Assembly: GCF_039538765.1 (NCBI RefSeq)
Contig: NZ_BAABCJ010000002.1
Location: 310,001-374,000 of the forward strand
Direction of reading: 5' to 3'
DNA from: Zhihengliuella alba
GTDB taxonomy: Bacteria; Actinomycetota; Actinomycetes; Actinomycetales; Micrococcaceae
DNA length: 64,000 nucleotides
A program made the position numbers and the translations under genes. Under the pieces are notes generated by a model that was given only the letters and a program-made list of their open reading frames with translations, was not told the DNA's origin and made no database searches. Below are positions 17,300 to 25,886 of this stretch, in pieces. How positions within the stretch are numbered: the stretch's first letter is position 1; every line of letters starts with the position of its first letter.

Positions 17300-18610
17300 C
17301 TACTCGGCGATGCGGTCGATGATGAGCCGCTGATCCGGGCGGGCCCCGTCGGGGGCGATCACCGCAGCGCCCTCGAGCGCCTCCTGCGCCCGAACGAATC
17401 GCTCGGGCGTATCGGTCAGGAGGGTCAGCAGGGGCTGCCCGCGCCGAACGGGATCCCCCGGCTTGGCGTGCAGCCGCACGCCCGCTCCAGCCTGGACCGG
17501 GTCCTCCTTGCGTGCGCGGCCGGCGCCCAGACGCCAGGCCGCCACGCCGACCTTGAGTGCATCGAGCTCTGCGAGGACGCCGTCAGCCTGCGCGTAGAGC
17601 ACCTCGGATTCCCTCGCCACGGGCAGCGGCGCGTGCGGGTCGCCGCCCTGGGCGGCGATCATCCGGTTCCAGACGTCCATGGCCCGACCGTCCTTCAACG
17701 CGGCGGCCGGGTCGGCGTCGTGCACACCCGCCGCGGCGAGCATCTCCTCGGCCAGCCGCACGGTCAGCTCCACGACGTCCGCCGGGCCTCCGCCGGCGAG
17801 GACCTCGACGGACTCCTCGACCTCGATCGCGTTGCCTGCGGTCAGGCCCAGGGGGGTGCGCATGTTGGTCATCAGCGCCACGGTCCGTACTCCGGCATCG
17901 GTGCCGAGCGCCACCATCGTCTCGGCGAGCTCGCGCGCGGAGGCCTCGTCCTTCATGAACGCGCCCGATCCCACCTTGACGTCGAGGACCAGTGCACCGG
18001 TCCCCTCCGCGATCTTCTTGCTCATGATGGAGGACGCGATCAGCGGGATGGACTCCACGGTTCCGGTGACGTCGCGCAGGGCGTACAGCTTCTTGTCCGC
18101 CGGAGCCAGGCCGGAGCCCGCGGCGCAGATGACGGCCCCGGTCCCCTGCAGTTGGCCGAGCATCTCCTCGTTCGTCAGGTCGGCGCGCCAGCCGGGGATC
18201 GCCTCGAGCTTGTCCAGCGTGCCGCCCGTGTGGCCGAGCCCGCGCCCGGAGAGCTGCGGCACCGCCACGCCGAACACGGCCACCAGCGGGGCGAGCGGCA
18301 GCGTGATCTTGTCGCCCACGCCGCCGGTCGAGTGCTTGTCCGCGGTCGGCTTCACGCCGCCGTCGGCGGTGCGCAACGACGAGAAGTCCATCCGTTCCCC
18401 GGAGGCGATCATGGCCGCGGTCCAGCGGGAGATCTCCGCCCGGTCCATCCCGTTGAGCAGGATCGCCATGTTCAGGGCGGCCATCTGCTCGTCGGCGATG
18501 CCACCCCGGGTGTAGGCGTCGATCGTCCAGTCGATCTGCGCATCGGACAGCCGCCCTCGGTCGCGTTTGGTCCGGATGATGTCGACGGCGTCGAATGCCT
18601 CGGTGCTCAT
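17300..18610 (-). CDS. deoA: Thymidine phosphorylase
   Basis: Phosphorolysis of thymidine and deoxyuridine to base and deoxyribose-1-phosphate. The 436 residues carry the family signature TGGTLDKLEAIPGW with SGRGLGHTGGTLDK before it, the phosphate-binding KHSTGGVGDK near residue 95, and the C-terminal PYNP domain with HAKPGDPVRRGQPLLTL. ATG at 18610. It is the last gene of the nucleoside importer operon, after cytidine deaminase, so imported cytidine-type nucleosides could be deaminated and then cleaved. Pyrimidine-nucleoside phosphorylase (Pdp) activity with broader substrate range is a realistic alternative. Confidence 0.93.
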   Translation of the reverse strand: MSTEAFDAVDIIRTKRDRGRLSDAQIDWTIDAYTRGGIADEQMAALNMAILLNGMDRAEISRWTAAMIASGERMDFSSLRTADGGVKPTADKHSTGGVGDKITLPLAPLVAVFGVAVPQLSGRGLGHTGGTLDKLEAIPGWRADLTNEEMLGQLQGTGAVICAAGSGLAPADKKLYALRDVTGTVESIPLIASSIMSKKIAEGTGALVLDVKVGSGAFMKDEASARELAETMVALGTDAGVRTVALMTNMRTPLGLTAGNAIEVEESVEVLAGGGPADVVELTVRLAEEMLAAAGVHDADPAAALKDGRAMDVWNRMIAAQGGDPHAPLPVARESEVLYAQADGVLAELDALKVGVAAWRLGAGRARKEDPVQAGAGVRLHAKPGDPVRRGQPLLTLLTDTPERFVRAQEALEGAAVIAPDGARPDQRLIIDRIAE

Positions 18611-18683
18611 GCTGTGCCTCTCGCTGGTGCCGTGCAGATGGGTTCGGTGCGGCGCGGTGGAGCGCCGCTCTCGGGACGCCGGG

Positions 18684-19106
18684 TCAGTACTGCGTCAGGT
18701 CGTCGGGCCCGAAGGCGTCCGGCAGCACCTGGTCCATGGTCCGGATGCCGCTGACCGTCATGAGCTCCATGTCCCGGCCGCGGTGCTCGAAGAGCAACTG
18801 ACGGCAGCGGCCGCAGGGCATGAGGACGCCCCCGTCACCGCCCACGCAGTAGAACGCGCGCAGGCGGCCCCCGCCGGTCATGTGCAGCTCGCCGATCAGC
18901 GTGCACTCGGCGCAGAGGACGACCCCGTAGGCAGCGTTCTCGACGTTGCATCCGCTGACGAGGCGGCCGTCCTCGGTCAGCGCGGCGGCGCCGACGGGGA
19001 ATTTGGAGTAGGGGGCGTAGGCCCGCCGCATCGCTGCGGTGGCTGCCTCGCGGAGCTGATCCCACTCCGCCGGAGTCACCGCGCCGCTGCTCTCGGTCTG
19101 GTTCAT
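18684..19106 (-). CDS. cdd: Cytidine deaminase
   Basis: Homotetrameric-type zinc enzyme that deaminates cytidine and deoxycytidine. The 140 residues contain the zinc ligands and catalytic Glu in LCAECTL (Cys65, Glu67) and PCGRCRQLLFE (Cys98, Cys101), and the substrate motif SGCNVENAAYG. The ATG at 19106 lies 1 bp after the stop of the ABC permease gene, so translation is probably coupled. It sits between the importer genes and deoA in one operon. Confidence 0.95.
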   Translation of the reverse strand: MNQTESSGAVTPAEWDQLREAATAAMRRAYAPYSKFPVGAAALTEDGRLVSGCNVENAAYGVVLCAECTLIGELHMTGGGRLRAFYCVGGDGGVLMPCGRCRQLLFEHRGRDMELMTVSGIRTMDQVLPDAFGPDDLTQY

Positions 19107-19107
19107 G

Positions 19108-20397
19108 TCAGTCCTTCGTGTAGGGCTGCCCCGACGCGGCCGGGGCCCGCGAGGCCCCCACCAGGCCGGCGACCGCGAGGATCGTGATGACGTACGGCAG
19201 CATCGCCAGGAAGTGGCTGGGTACCTCGGTGCCGGCCTGCGAGAGGACGTACTGCAGGTTCGTCGCGAAGCCGAACAGCAGGGAGGCGAGGAACGCGCCG
19301 ATCGGGTTCCAGCGGCCGAAGATCAGCGCGGCCAGGGCGATGAAACCGGTGCCGGCCGTCATGTCGCGGGAGAACTGCGAGACCGAGACGAGGGTGTAGA
19401 ACGAGCCGCCGAGTCCGGCGACCGCGCCGCCGAGGAGGACGTTGAGCACGCGCGTGCGGTTGACCTTGATGCCGACGGTGTCCGCGGCCTTCGGGTGCTC
19501 GCCGACGGCGCGGACGCGCAGACCCCACCGCGTCTTGTACAGACCCACCCAGAGGACGGCGACGAGGACGAACATGAGGTAGCCGAGGATCGTCTGGTTG
19601 AAGAGCAGCGGCCCGAGGATGGGGATCTCGCTGAGGACCGGGATCGGCAGGTTGGGCATGCGCGGCGGGGAGTTCAGACCGGCGCCCCCGGAGAGCAGCG
19701 TGCCGAACAGGAACCCGGTCAGGCCGGAGACGAGGACGTTGAGGACCACGCCCACGATGATCTGGTTGACCTGGTACTTCACCGCGAAGAGGGTCAGCAG
19801 GGAGGACACGATGACGCCGCCGAGCGCGGCGGAGACGAGGGCCCCGATCAGGGAGCCGGAGATCGACCCGCCCAGCGCCGCGGCGAAGGCGCCGAGGAGC
19901 AGCTGTCCCTCGATCGCGATGTTGACCACGCCGGTGCGCTCGGCGAGCAGACCGCCCATCGACCCGTAGACCATCGGCAGGGCGAGGGCCAGGGTGCCGG
20001 TGAGCAGGCTCAGCAGCGAGATGGACGGGTTGGTCGCGGAGGCGACCATCCAGATCAGCACGCCGCTGACGAACAGCAGGGCGAAGACGGCCGGCACCCA
20101 GCCGGGCACGCCCCGCCCGGACCGCCGGAGCCAGAGGACGTACGCGGTCCCGGCGAGGAGCAGCAGGGCGATGGTCCAGCCGGCCGGCGTCACCGCGACG
20201 GGGAGGGCGGGGATCTGGAACGCGTCCGAGGCGGCGGACAGCCGGAACGTCGCCGTGCCGCCGGGCGACATGAAGGCGAAGAGCACGAGCGCGATCAGTG
20301 CGCCGGCCGAGTAGAGGACGAGGGAGCGCCGGCCGGTACCGGCGGCGGGGGCGGTGCCGGCGGTGGATGCGGGGGCGGTCAGGGTCCGGGTGCTCAC
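19108..20397 (-). CDS. Nucleoside ABC transporter permease (BPD_transp_2, second subunit)
   Basis: A 429-residue inner-membrane permease with about ten hydrophobic segments. The signature VRAVGEHPKAADTVGIKVNR is typical of the permease pairs that serve BMP-family (PnrA/BmpA-like) nucleoside importers, with GVVNIAIEGQLLLGAFAA upstream of it. The GTG at 20397 overlaps the stop of the preceding permease by 4 bp (GTGA). It forms a complex with the permease encoded upstream and with the double ATPase. The downstream cdd and deoA genes support nucleosides as substrate. Confidence 0.92.
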   Translation of the reverse strand: MSTRTLTAPASTAGTAPAAGTGRRSLVLYSAGALIALVLFAFMSPGGTATFRLSAASDAFQIPALPVAVTPAGWTIALLLLAGTAYVLWLRRSGRGVPGWVPAVFALLFVSGVLIWMVASATNPSISLLSLLTGTLALALPMVYGSMGGLLAERTGVVNIAIEGQLLLGAFAAALGGSISGSLIGALVSAALGGVIVSSLLTLFAVKYQVNQIIVGVVLNVLVSGLTGFLFGTLLSGGAGLNSPPRMPNLPIPVLSEIPILGPLLFNQTILGYLMFVLVAVLWVGLYKTRWGLRVRAVGEHPKAADTVGIKVNRTRVLNVLLGGAVAGLGGSFYTLVSVSQFSRDMTAGTGFIALAALIFGRWNPIGAFLASLLFGFATNLQYVLSQAGTEVPSHFLAMLPYVITILAVAGLVGASRAPAASGQPYTKD

Positions 20398-21608
20398 TGG
20401 TCGCCTCCGACGGTGGCAGGGGCGCCGGCGGCGCCCTTCGGGTTCTTGTTCTTCTTCCCGCGGCGCTCATTGAGACCGAACATGGCCCGGACGAGCGGCG
20501 GGGCCGCGATGAAGAGGACGATCAGCGACTGCACCACGAGGACGATGTCGATCGGCGTTCCGGTGGCGATCTGCATGGTGACGCCTCCGGCGCGGAACGC
20601 GCCGAAGAGCAGCGCCGCGAAGAAGACGCCGATCGGCCGGGACCGGCCGAGCAGGGCCACGGTGATGGCGTCGAAGCCGATGCTCGCGGCGATCGACTCA
20701 CTGAGGAACTTCTCGGTGCCGTTCACCTGGGCCGCACCGGACAGGCCGGCCAGGGCGCCGGCGATGACCATGGCCAGCACCGTCACCTTGAAGGTGTCGA
20801 TGCCGGCGGTCCGGGCCGCGGCCCGGTTGGCCCCGACGGCCTTGATCTCGAAGCCGAGCGTCGAGCGGTTCATCAGCCACCAGGCGAAGGCGGTGGCCGC
20901 GACGGCGACGAGGAAGCCCAGGTGCAGCCGGAACTCGGGGCCGAGCAGCAGCGGGTACTGCGCCGAGGGGTTGACCACGGGGCTGACGGGGTTGGTGGAG
21001 CCTTCCCGCTGGAGCGCGTTGTTCAGCAGGTAGCCGAGCAGGTTCAGCGCCACGTAGTTCAGCATGATGGTCAGGATGACCTCGTGCGCGCCGGTCCGGG
21101 CCTTGAGCCAGCCGACGAGGCCGCCCCAGAGCGCGCCGCCGAGCAGGGCGCCGAGCACCACCAGGAGCAGGTGCAGCGGCCAGGCGAGCTCTAGCGTGAA
21201 GCCGATCCAGGTGGAGAGGATCGCGCCGAGGATCAGCTGTCCCTGGGCGCCGATGTTGAAGAGGCCGGCGCGGAACGCGATGGCGACGCCGAGCGCGGCG
21301 GTGAGCAGCGGGGTCGCGGCGGTCAGCGTCTCCGTCAGCGGGTGGATCATCCCGAGGAACGTGCCGGCGTCGTAGTTGAACACGGCGCCGCGGAACATGG
21401 CCGCGTAGGCCCCGGCGACGGCGTCCCAGGCCGCGGAGAGCATGTCGGTGGGCCGGGCGAAGAAGTAGCCGGCGGCCTCCTTGGTGTCCCGGTCGGTGAA
21501 GGCGATCAGCAGGCCGCCCACCACGAACGAGGCGAGGATGGCCAGGACCGAGACGAGCGCGCCGGAGCGGCGCAGCCGCTGGAGGGGTGATCGGGTCGGG
21601 GAACTCAT
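20394..21608 (-). CDS. Nucleoside ABC transporter permease (first subunit)
   Basis: A 404-residue permease, partner of the following one. It has a similar layout with the diagnostic segments FRAGLFNIGAQGQLILGA and IKAVGANRAAARTAGIDTFK and about ten hydrophobic segments. A basic, glycine-rich cytoplasmic tail (GLNERRGKKNKNPKGAAG) ends the protein. The ATG at 21608 overlaps the ATPase stop by 4 bp. Co-translation with the ATPase and second permease is therefore expected. Confidence 0.92.
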   Translation of the reverse strand: MSSPTRSPLQRLRRSGALVSVLAILASFVVGGLLIAFTDRDTKEAAGYFFARPTDMLSAAWDAVAGAYAAMFRGAVFNYDAGTFLGMIHPLTETLTAATPLLTAALGVAIAFRAGLFNIGAQGQLILGAILSTWIGFTLELAWPLHLLLVVLGALLGGALWGGLVGWLKARTGAHEVILTIMLNYVALNLLGYLLNNALQREGSTNPVSPVVNPSAQYPLLLGPEFRLHLGFLVAVAATAFAWWLMNRSTLGFEIKAVGANRAAARTAGIDTFKVTVLAMVIAGALAGLSGAAQVNGTEKFLSESIAASIGFDAITVALLGRSRPIGVFFAALLFGAFRAGGVTMQIATGTPIDIVLVVQSLIVLFIAAPPLVRAMFGLNERRGKKNKNPKGAAGAPATVGGDQ

Positions 21609-23185
21609 GCGATGCCTCCCGGCAGCTGCGGTTCGTCGGGGTCAGTGGTGCTGCGGCCGCTGCGGTCGGCCTCGGCGAAGGCCTCCTCCGCCGTCGAGCC
21701 GGCCATCATCAGGCCCAGGACCTCGCGGGAGGTATTGCCCGGGACGATGCCCATGAGCCTGCCGTGGAAGAGCACGGCGATGCGGTCGCCGAGCTCGGCG
21801 ACCTCGTCCAGCTCCGTCGAGACCACGATGACGGGGATGTCCTTGTCGCGCTCCGCGAGAATCCGGCGGTGCAGGAACTCGATCGAGCCGACGTCGACGC
21901 CGCGGGTCGGCTGCGCGGCGATGAACAGCTTCAGCTCCCGCGAGAACTCGCGGGCCAGCACGACCTTCTGCTGGTTGCCGCCCGACAGGGTGGAGGCCGT
22001 GTTCTGCGCCGACGGCGTCCGGATGTCGAACTCGCGGACCTTCTCGTCGGCGTTCTGCGCGATGATGGACGGCCGGAGCGAGGCCCCCCTCGCCACGGGC
22101 GCGCGGTCGTAGCGGTTGAGGACCAGGTTGTCGGCGATGCTGAACGAGCCGATGACGCCGTCGGTGCTGCGGTCCTCGGGGACGTAGCCGACGCCGGAGT
22201 TGATGATCTCCTTGACGCTGCGGCCGAGGAGTTCCCGGCCCTCGAGCCGGATGGAGCCGGAGGTCCCCGAGGTCAGGCCCATGACGGCCTCGACCAGCTC
22301 CGTCTGCCCGTTGCCCTGGACACCCGCGACGGCGAGGATCTCGCCCCGGCGCACGTCGAGGTCCACGTGGTCGAGGACCGGCACGCCGAGCTCGTCGATG
22401 ACGGTGAGGTCGCGGATCTCGAGCGAGACGTCTCCGCCGTCGGAGTGCCGGCGGCCGAGGCTGAGGTCGACGGCGCGGCCCACCATGAGGGACGCCAGCT
22501 CGGTGGCGTCGGCACTCGGATCCGCGGTGCCCACGACCTTGCCGCGGCGGATCACCGTGATGGTGTCGGAGACGGCCTTGACCTCGCGCAGCTTGTGGGA
22601 GATGAAGATGATGGCGGTGCCGGAGGCCTTGAGCTGGCCGATGATGTCGATCAGCTCGTCGGTCTCCTTGGGCGTGAGGACCGCGGTGGGCTCGTCGAGG
22701 ATGAGCAGGTCGGCCCGGCGGACCAGGGCCTTGATGATCTCCACGCGCTGCTGGACGCCCACGGGCAGGTCCTCGACCCGCGCGTCGGGATCGACGTTGA
22801 AGCCGTAGCGGTCGGAGACCTCGCGGACGGCGCGGCGCGTCTGCTCCAGGTCGAGGATGCCGGCGGCGCGGGTGCGCTCGTCGCCGAGCGCCACGTTCTC
22901 CGCCACGGTGAAGACGGGGACCAGCATGAAGTGCTGGTGCACCATGCCGATGCCGTGGGCCATGGCGTCGCCGGGACCGCGGAAGGCCACGGGCTCGCCG
23001 TCGATCAGGATGCGGCCCGCGGTCGGCTCGTACAGGCCGAACAGGACGTTCATCAGGGTCGACTTGCCGGCGCCGTTCTCGCCGAGCAGCGTGTGCACCG
23101 TGCCGGGCTCGACGACCAGGTCGATGCTGTCGTTGGCCACGAAGCCGCCGAACGCCTTCGTGATGCCTTGCAATTCGAGTTTCAT
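21605..23185 (-). CDS. Nucleoside ABC transporter, duplicated ATPase
   Basis: A 526-residue protein with two ABC domains in tandem, as in the sugar and BMP/nucleoside importers. The first has Walker A LLGENGAGKSTL near residue 33 and Walker B LLILDEPTAVL near 160. The second half has the degenerate Walker A GVQGNGQTEL, the signature LSGGNQQK, and ARG-box-like AAQPTRGVDVGS where a regular Walker B would be, so probably only one site hydrolyses ATP normally. This asymmetry is usual in the family. It follows the lipoprotein gene after a strong hairpin. Confidence 0.93.
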   Translation of the reverse strand: MKLELQGITKAFGGFVANDSIDLVVEPGTVHTLLGENGAGKSTLMNVLFGLYEPTAGRILIDGEPVAFRGPGDAMAHGIGMVHQHFMLVPVFTVAENVALGDERTRAAGILDLEQTRRAVREVSDRYGFNVDPDARVEDLPVGVQQRVEIIKALVRRADLLILDEPTAVLTPKETDELIDIIGQLKASGTAIIFISHKLREVKAVSDTITVIRRGKVVGTADPSADATELASLMVGRAVDLSLGRRHSDGGDVSLEIRDLTVIDELGVPVLDHVDLDVRRGEILAVAGVQGNGQTELVEAVMGLTSGTSGSIRLEGRELLGRSVKEIINSGVGYVPEDRSTDGVIGSFSIADNLVLNRYDRAPVARGASLRPSIIAQNADEKVREFDIRTPSAQNTASTLSGGNQQKVVLAREFSRELKLFIAAQPTRGVDVGSIEFLHRRILAERDKDIPVIVVSTELDEVAELGDRIAVLFHGRLMGIVPGNTSREVLGLMMAGSTAEEAFAEADRSGRSTTDPDEPQLPGGIA

Positions 23186-23224
23186 GGGCCTTCCGGACCG
23201 TTCAGGGGGAGGGAGCGGCGACGA

Positions 23225-23259
23225 GATGGCCGGGGGCGATCATATCGCCCCCGGCCATC
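23225..23259 (-). terminator. Intra-operon hairpin between lipoprotein and ATPase genes
   Basis: GATGGCCGGGGGCGAT and its exact complement form a 16-bp stem around the 3-nt loop CAT. It lies 20 bp after the bmp stop and 39 bp before the ATPase start. Such hairpins after a binding-protein gene often stabilise its mRNA or reduce read-through, so that the binding protein is made in excess. Confidence 0.75.
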
Positions 23260-23278
23260 CGCGTCCGTCCGTGGTGGA

Positions 23279-24340
23279 TCAGGCGAGCGGGTCGATCTCG
23301 CCCGCGATGATCTGCTCCTTGAGCGCGTCGAGCTCGGACTGCATGCCCTCCGGCAGCTTCGACTCGAAGTTGTAGAACGGTGCCAGGCCGACGCCGCCGT
23401 TCTCCAGCGTGCCGAGGTAGGCGCCGCCCTTCCACTCGCCGTTGACGTCCTGCTCGATCGACTCGAAGGTGGTCTCGCCCATCTTCTTCATCACCGAGGT
23501 CAGGACGGCCTCCTCGCCGCCGTTGGCGTACTCGTGCCCGTCGGTGTCGACCCACACCACCGTGTCGTCCGGGCTGGACGACTCGTTGACCGCGTCGACG
23601 GCCGTCTGGCCGAGCGGGCCGGCGACGGGCATGATCACGTCCACGCCGTCCGCGATGAAGTTGTCCGCGATCTGGCGCGCCTTCACCGTGTCGGAGAAGT
23701 TGCCGACGAACGTGTCGGTGCCGACCGCCTGCACGTCGGCGCCCTTGTCCTCGTTGTACTTGGCGACGCCGTTGGCGAAGCCGTTCATGAAGTCGGTGAC
23801 CGTGGTGATCTGGCCGCCGCCGTAGGTGCCGACCTTGCCGCTCTTCGAGTAGCCCGCGGCCGCGTAGCCGGCCAGGTAGGCGGCCTCTGCCGTGTTGTAG
23901 TTCAGCGTCCGCATGTTCTCGGGCACGGTCTCGTAGCCGTAGTCGACGACCACGAACTTGGTGTCCGTGTTCGCCTCGGCCGCGTCCAGCGGGAGGTTCT
24001 CGAACATGAAGCCGGCAGTGACGATGATGTTGCAGCCCTGCTGGACCATCTCGTCGATGTTCGGGCCCATGTCGGTGGTGGAGGTGGACTCCGCGTCGAG
24101 GACCTGGACCCCGAGCTCCTCCTCGGCCTTGAGCAGGCCCTCGTGGGAGGCCTGGTTGAACGAGGCGTCGTCGAAGCCGCCCTCGTCCGAGACCATGCAG
24201 GCCTTGTAGTCGATCTCCTCGGCGGCCGGGCCGTCGCCCTCCTCGGGGGCAGCGCCGCAGGCGCTCAGTGCGAGGGCGGACGCGCCCAGCATGGCTGCGG
24301 CGACACCCAGGGAGCGCTTCCTGCGCTGAATGTTCTTCAA
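23279..24340 (-). CDS. BMP family nucleoside-binding lipoprotein
   Basis: Extracellular substrate-binding lipoprotein of the BmpA/PnrA family. The signal peptide has a basic start (RRKRSLG), a hydrophobic core and the lipobox LSAC with the lipidated Cys at residue 28. The mature domain has family motifs MVSDEGGFDDASFNQASHEG, NIIVTAGFMF, KVGTYGGGQI and MPVAGPLGQTAVDAV. The start is a TTG at 24340 with GGAGG 5 nt upstream. It is the first gene of the importer-cdd-deoA operon. Purine versus pyrimidine nucleoside preference cannot be told from the sequence alone. Confidence 0.93.
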   Translation of the reverse strand: MKNIQRRKRSLGVAAAMLGASALALSACGAAPEEGDGPAAEEIDYKACMVSDEGGFDDASFNQASHEGLLKAEEELGVQVLDAESTSTTDMGPNIDEMVQQGCNIIVTAGFMFENLPLDAAEANTDTKFVVVDYGYETVPENMRTLNYNTAEAAYLAGYAAAGYSKSGKVGTYGGGQITTVTDFMNGFANGVAKYNEDKGADVQAVGTDTFVGNFSDTVKARQIADNFIADGVDVIMPVAGPLGQTAVDAVNESSSPDDTVVWVDTDGHEYANGGEEAVLTSVMKKMGETTFESIEQDVNGEWKGGAYLGTLENGGVGLAPFYNFESKLPEGMQSELDALKEQIIAGEIDPLA

Positions 24341-24406
24341 TGTTCCTCCGTCGAAAACGAGCCCCGACGATCGGCCGGAGCCGACGGTGCGAGTGGGGGC
24401 GGACTC

Positions 24407-24434
24407 ATCTGGGCGATTCAGAAGTGACCCAGAT
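24407..24434. promoter_or_regulatory. Inverted repeat upstream of the nucleoside importer operon
   Basis: ATCTGGG (24407-24413) and CCCAGAT (24428-24434) are exact complements with a 14-bp spacer, about 67 bp upstream of the TTG start of the lipoprotein gene. It may be a regulator-binding site for this operon. I could not place a convincing -35/-10 pair. The surrounding 24341-24558 shows nothing else clear. Confidence 0.35.
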
Positions 24435-24558
24435 CAACCAATGGTGTAACACAGAGTAACCGGCGCGGACGCGCCCTGTCAGCCCACAGGAGCCCCTCGG
24501 GGAGGATCGTTGGAGATTCGTTACCGGCCAGTAGGTCCGGCCCGGGGAGAGCGCCGGT

Positions 24559-25815
24559 CTACGCGGAGACGGCGCGGTCCTCGCGGATCTTGGCCGCGGC
24601 GCGGACGGCGGCGGCCGCCATCACGCGGACGCCGACGCCGATGGCCCGCTCGTCCGGCGTGTAGTCGCCCCGGTGCAGGTCGAACGTCTCGCCGCCGGGG
24701 GTCCGGGTGCCGAGCCGGAACATCGAGCCGGGCACCCTGTGCGTCATCCAGGCGAAGTCCTCGCCACCCATGGACTGCGGGGTCAGCGTGATGCCGCTGG
24801 CCCCGATCTCGGCCCGCGCGGCGGACTCGATGAGCTCGGTCTCGGCGGCCGAGTTGACCACGGGCGGCACGCCCCGCAGGTGCTCGAGCTTCACGTCGAC
24901 GCCGTAGGGCTGGGCGACCTGCTGGACCACCTCGTCGAGGAGGTCCCCGGCCGACTCCCACGCCTCCGCGTCGAGGCACCGCATGGTGCCGGCGAGGTAG
25001 CCGGTCGCGGGGATGGCGTTGGGCGCGGAGCCCGCCTGGATCTGGCCCCACACCACGGAGACGGCGCTGCGCACGTCGATCCGGCGGCTGAGCACGGCGG
25101 GGACGTCGGTGGCGACCTTGGACAGCGCGTACACCATGTCCTCGGTCAGGTGGGGCCGGGAGGTGTGGCCGCCCCGGCCGCTGAGCTCGAGCTTGATGGT
25201 GTCCGCGGCGGAGGTGATCGCCCCGATGCGGGTCCCGATCGTGCCGGCGTCGACGCGCGGGTCGCAGTGCAGCGCCAGGATCCGGGGCACGCCGTCGAGC
25301 ACGCCCTGCTTGATGACCTCCAGCGCACCGCCCGGCATGCGTTCCTCGGCGGGCTGGAAGATGACGCGCACGCGGGCCTTGAGCAGGCCGTCGTCGTACA
25401 TCTGCTTCAACACGATCGACACGCCGACCATGACGGTCGCGTGGATGTCGTGGCCGCAGGCATGGCAGACGCCCTCGACCTTGGAGGCGTAGCCGAGGCC
25501 GGTCTCCTCGAGGACGGGCAGGGCGTCGATGTCGGCACGCAGCGCGAGGGCCAGGGGCCCGCGACCGATCTCGACCAGCGCACCCGTCCCCTCGAGCCGC
25601 ACCGGCTCGAGCCCGGCGGCCTCCAGTTCGGCCATGATCCGGTCGGTGGTCCGGTTCTCGTGGAAGGACAGCTCCGGATGGGCGTGGACGTCGCGCCGGA
25701 AGGCAACCAGATGGTCCAGCAGCGGCTCCACCCAGGGGCCGACGAGCGGCACCGAGGGCCCGCCGTCGTCCACGCCGTTGTCCCGCACCGTCGTCCGCGC
25801 TCCTGAGCTGTTCAC
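24559..25815 (-). CDS. M20 family amidohydrolase
   Basis: Zinc-dependent hydrolase of the M20D group (hippurate, N-acyl-amino-acid or IAA-conjugate hydrolase type), 418 residues. It has the metal motifs LRADIDALPV near residue 93 and HACGHDIHATVMVG near 118, the catalytic glutamates in FQPAEERMPGGA, and the late metal ligand region SMGGEDFAWM. The dimerisation insert lies in the middle (LSGRGGHTSRPHL). I choose GTG 25815 because TAAGGT ends 7 nt upstream as in other leaderless genes here; GTG 25824 in the same frame would lie inside the spacer. The true substrate is unknown. Confidence 0.85.
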   Translation of the reverse strand: MNSSGARTTVRDNGVDDGGPSVPLVGPWVEPLLDHLVAFRRDVHAHPELSFHENRTTDRIMAELEAAGLEPVRLEGTGALVEIGRGPLALALRADIDALPVLEETGLGYASKVEGVCHACGHDIHATVMVGVSIVLKQMYDDGLLKARVRVIFQPAEERMPGGALEVIKQGVLDGVPRILALHCDPRVDAGTIGTRIGAITSAADTIKLELSGRGGHTSRPHLTEDMVYALSKVATDVPAVLSRRIDVRSAVSVVWGQIQAGSAPNAIPATGYLAGTMRCLDAEAWESAGDLLDEVVQQVAQPYGVDVKLEHLRGVPPVVNSAAETELIESAARAEIGASGITLTPQSMGGEDFAWMTHRVPGSMFRLGTRTPGGETFDLHRGDYTPDERAIGVGVRVMAAAAVRAAAKIREDRAVSA

Positions 25816-25822
25816 ATCCGCC

Positions 25823-25828
25823 ACCTTA
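25823..25828 (-). promoter_or_regulatory. Leaderless -10 box of the M20 gene
   Basis: TAAGGT on the minus strand ends 7 nt before GTG 25815. No clear -35 box is seen. Confidence 0.4.
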
Positions 25829-25886
25829 ATACGTCCGACGGCGCTCGCCGGCCCAATGTGTCGCGCCGCCTGTGTCGCCGGGCAGG

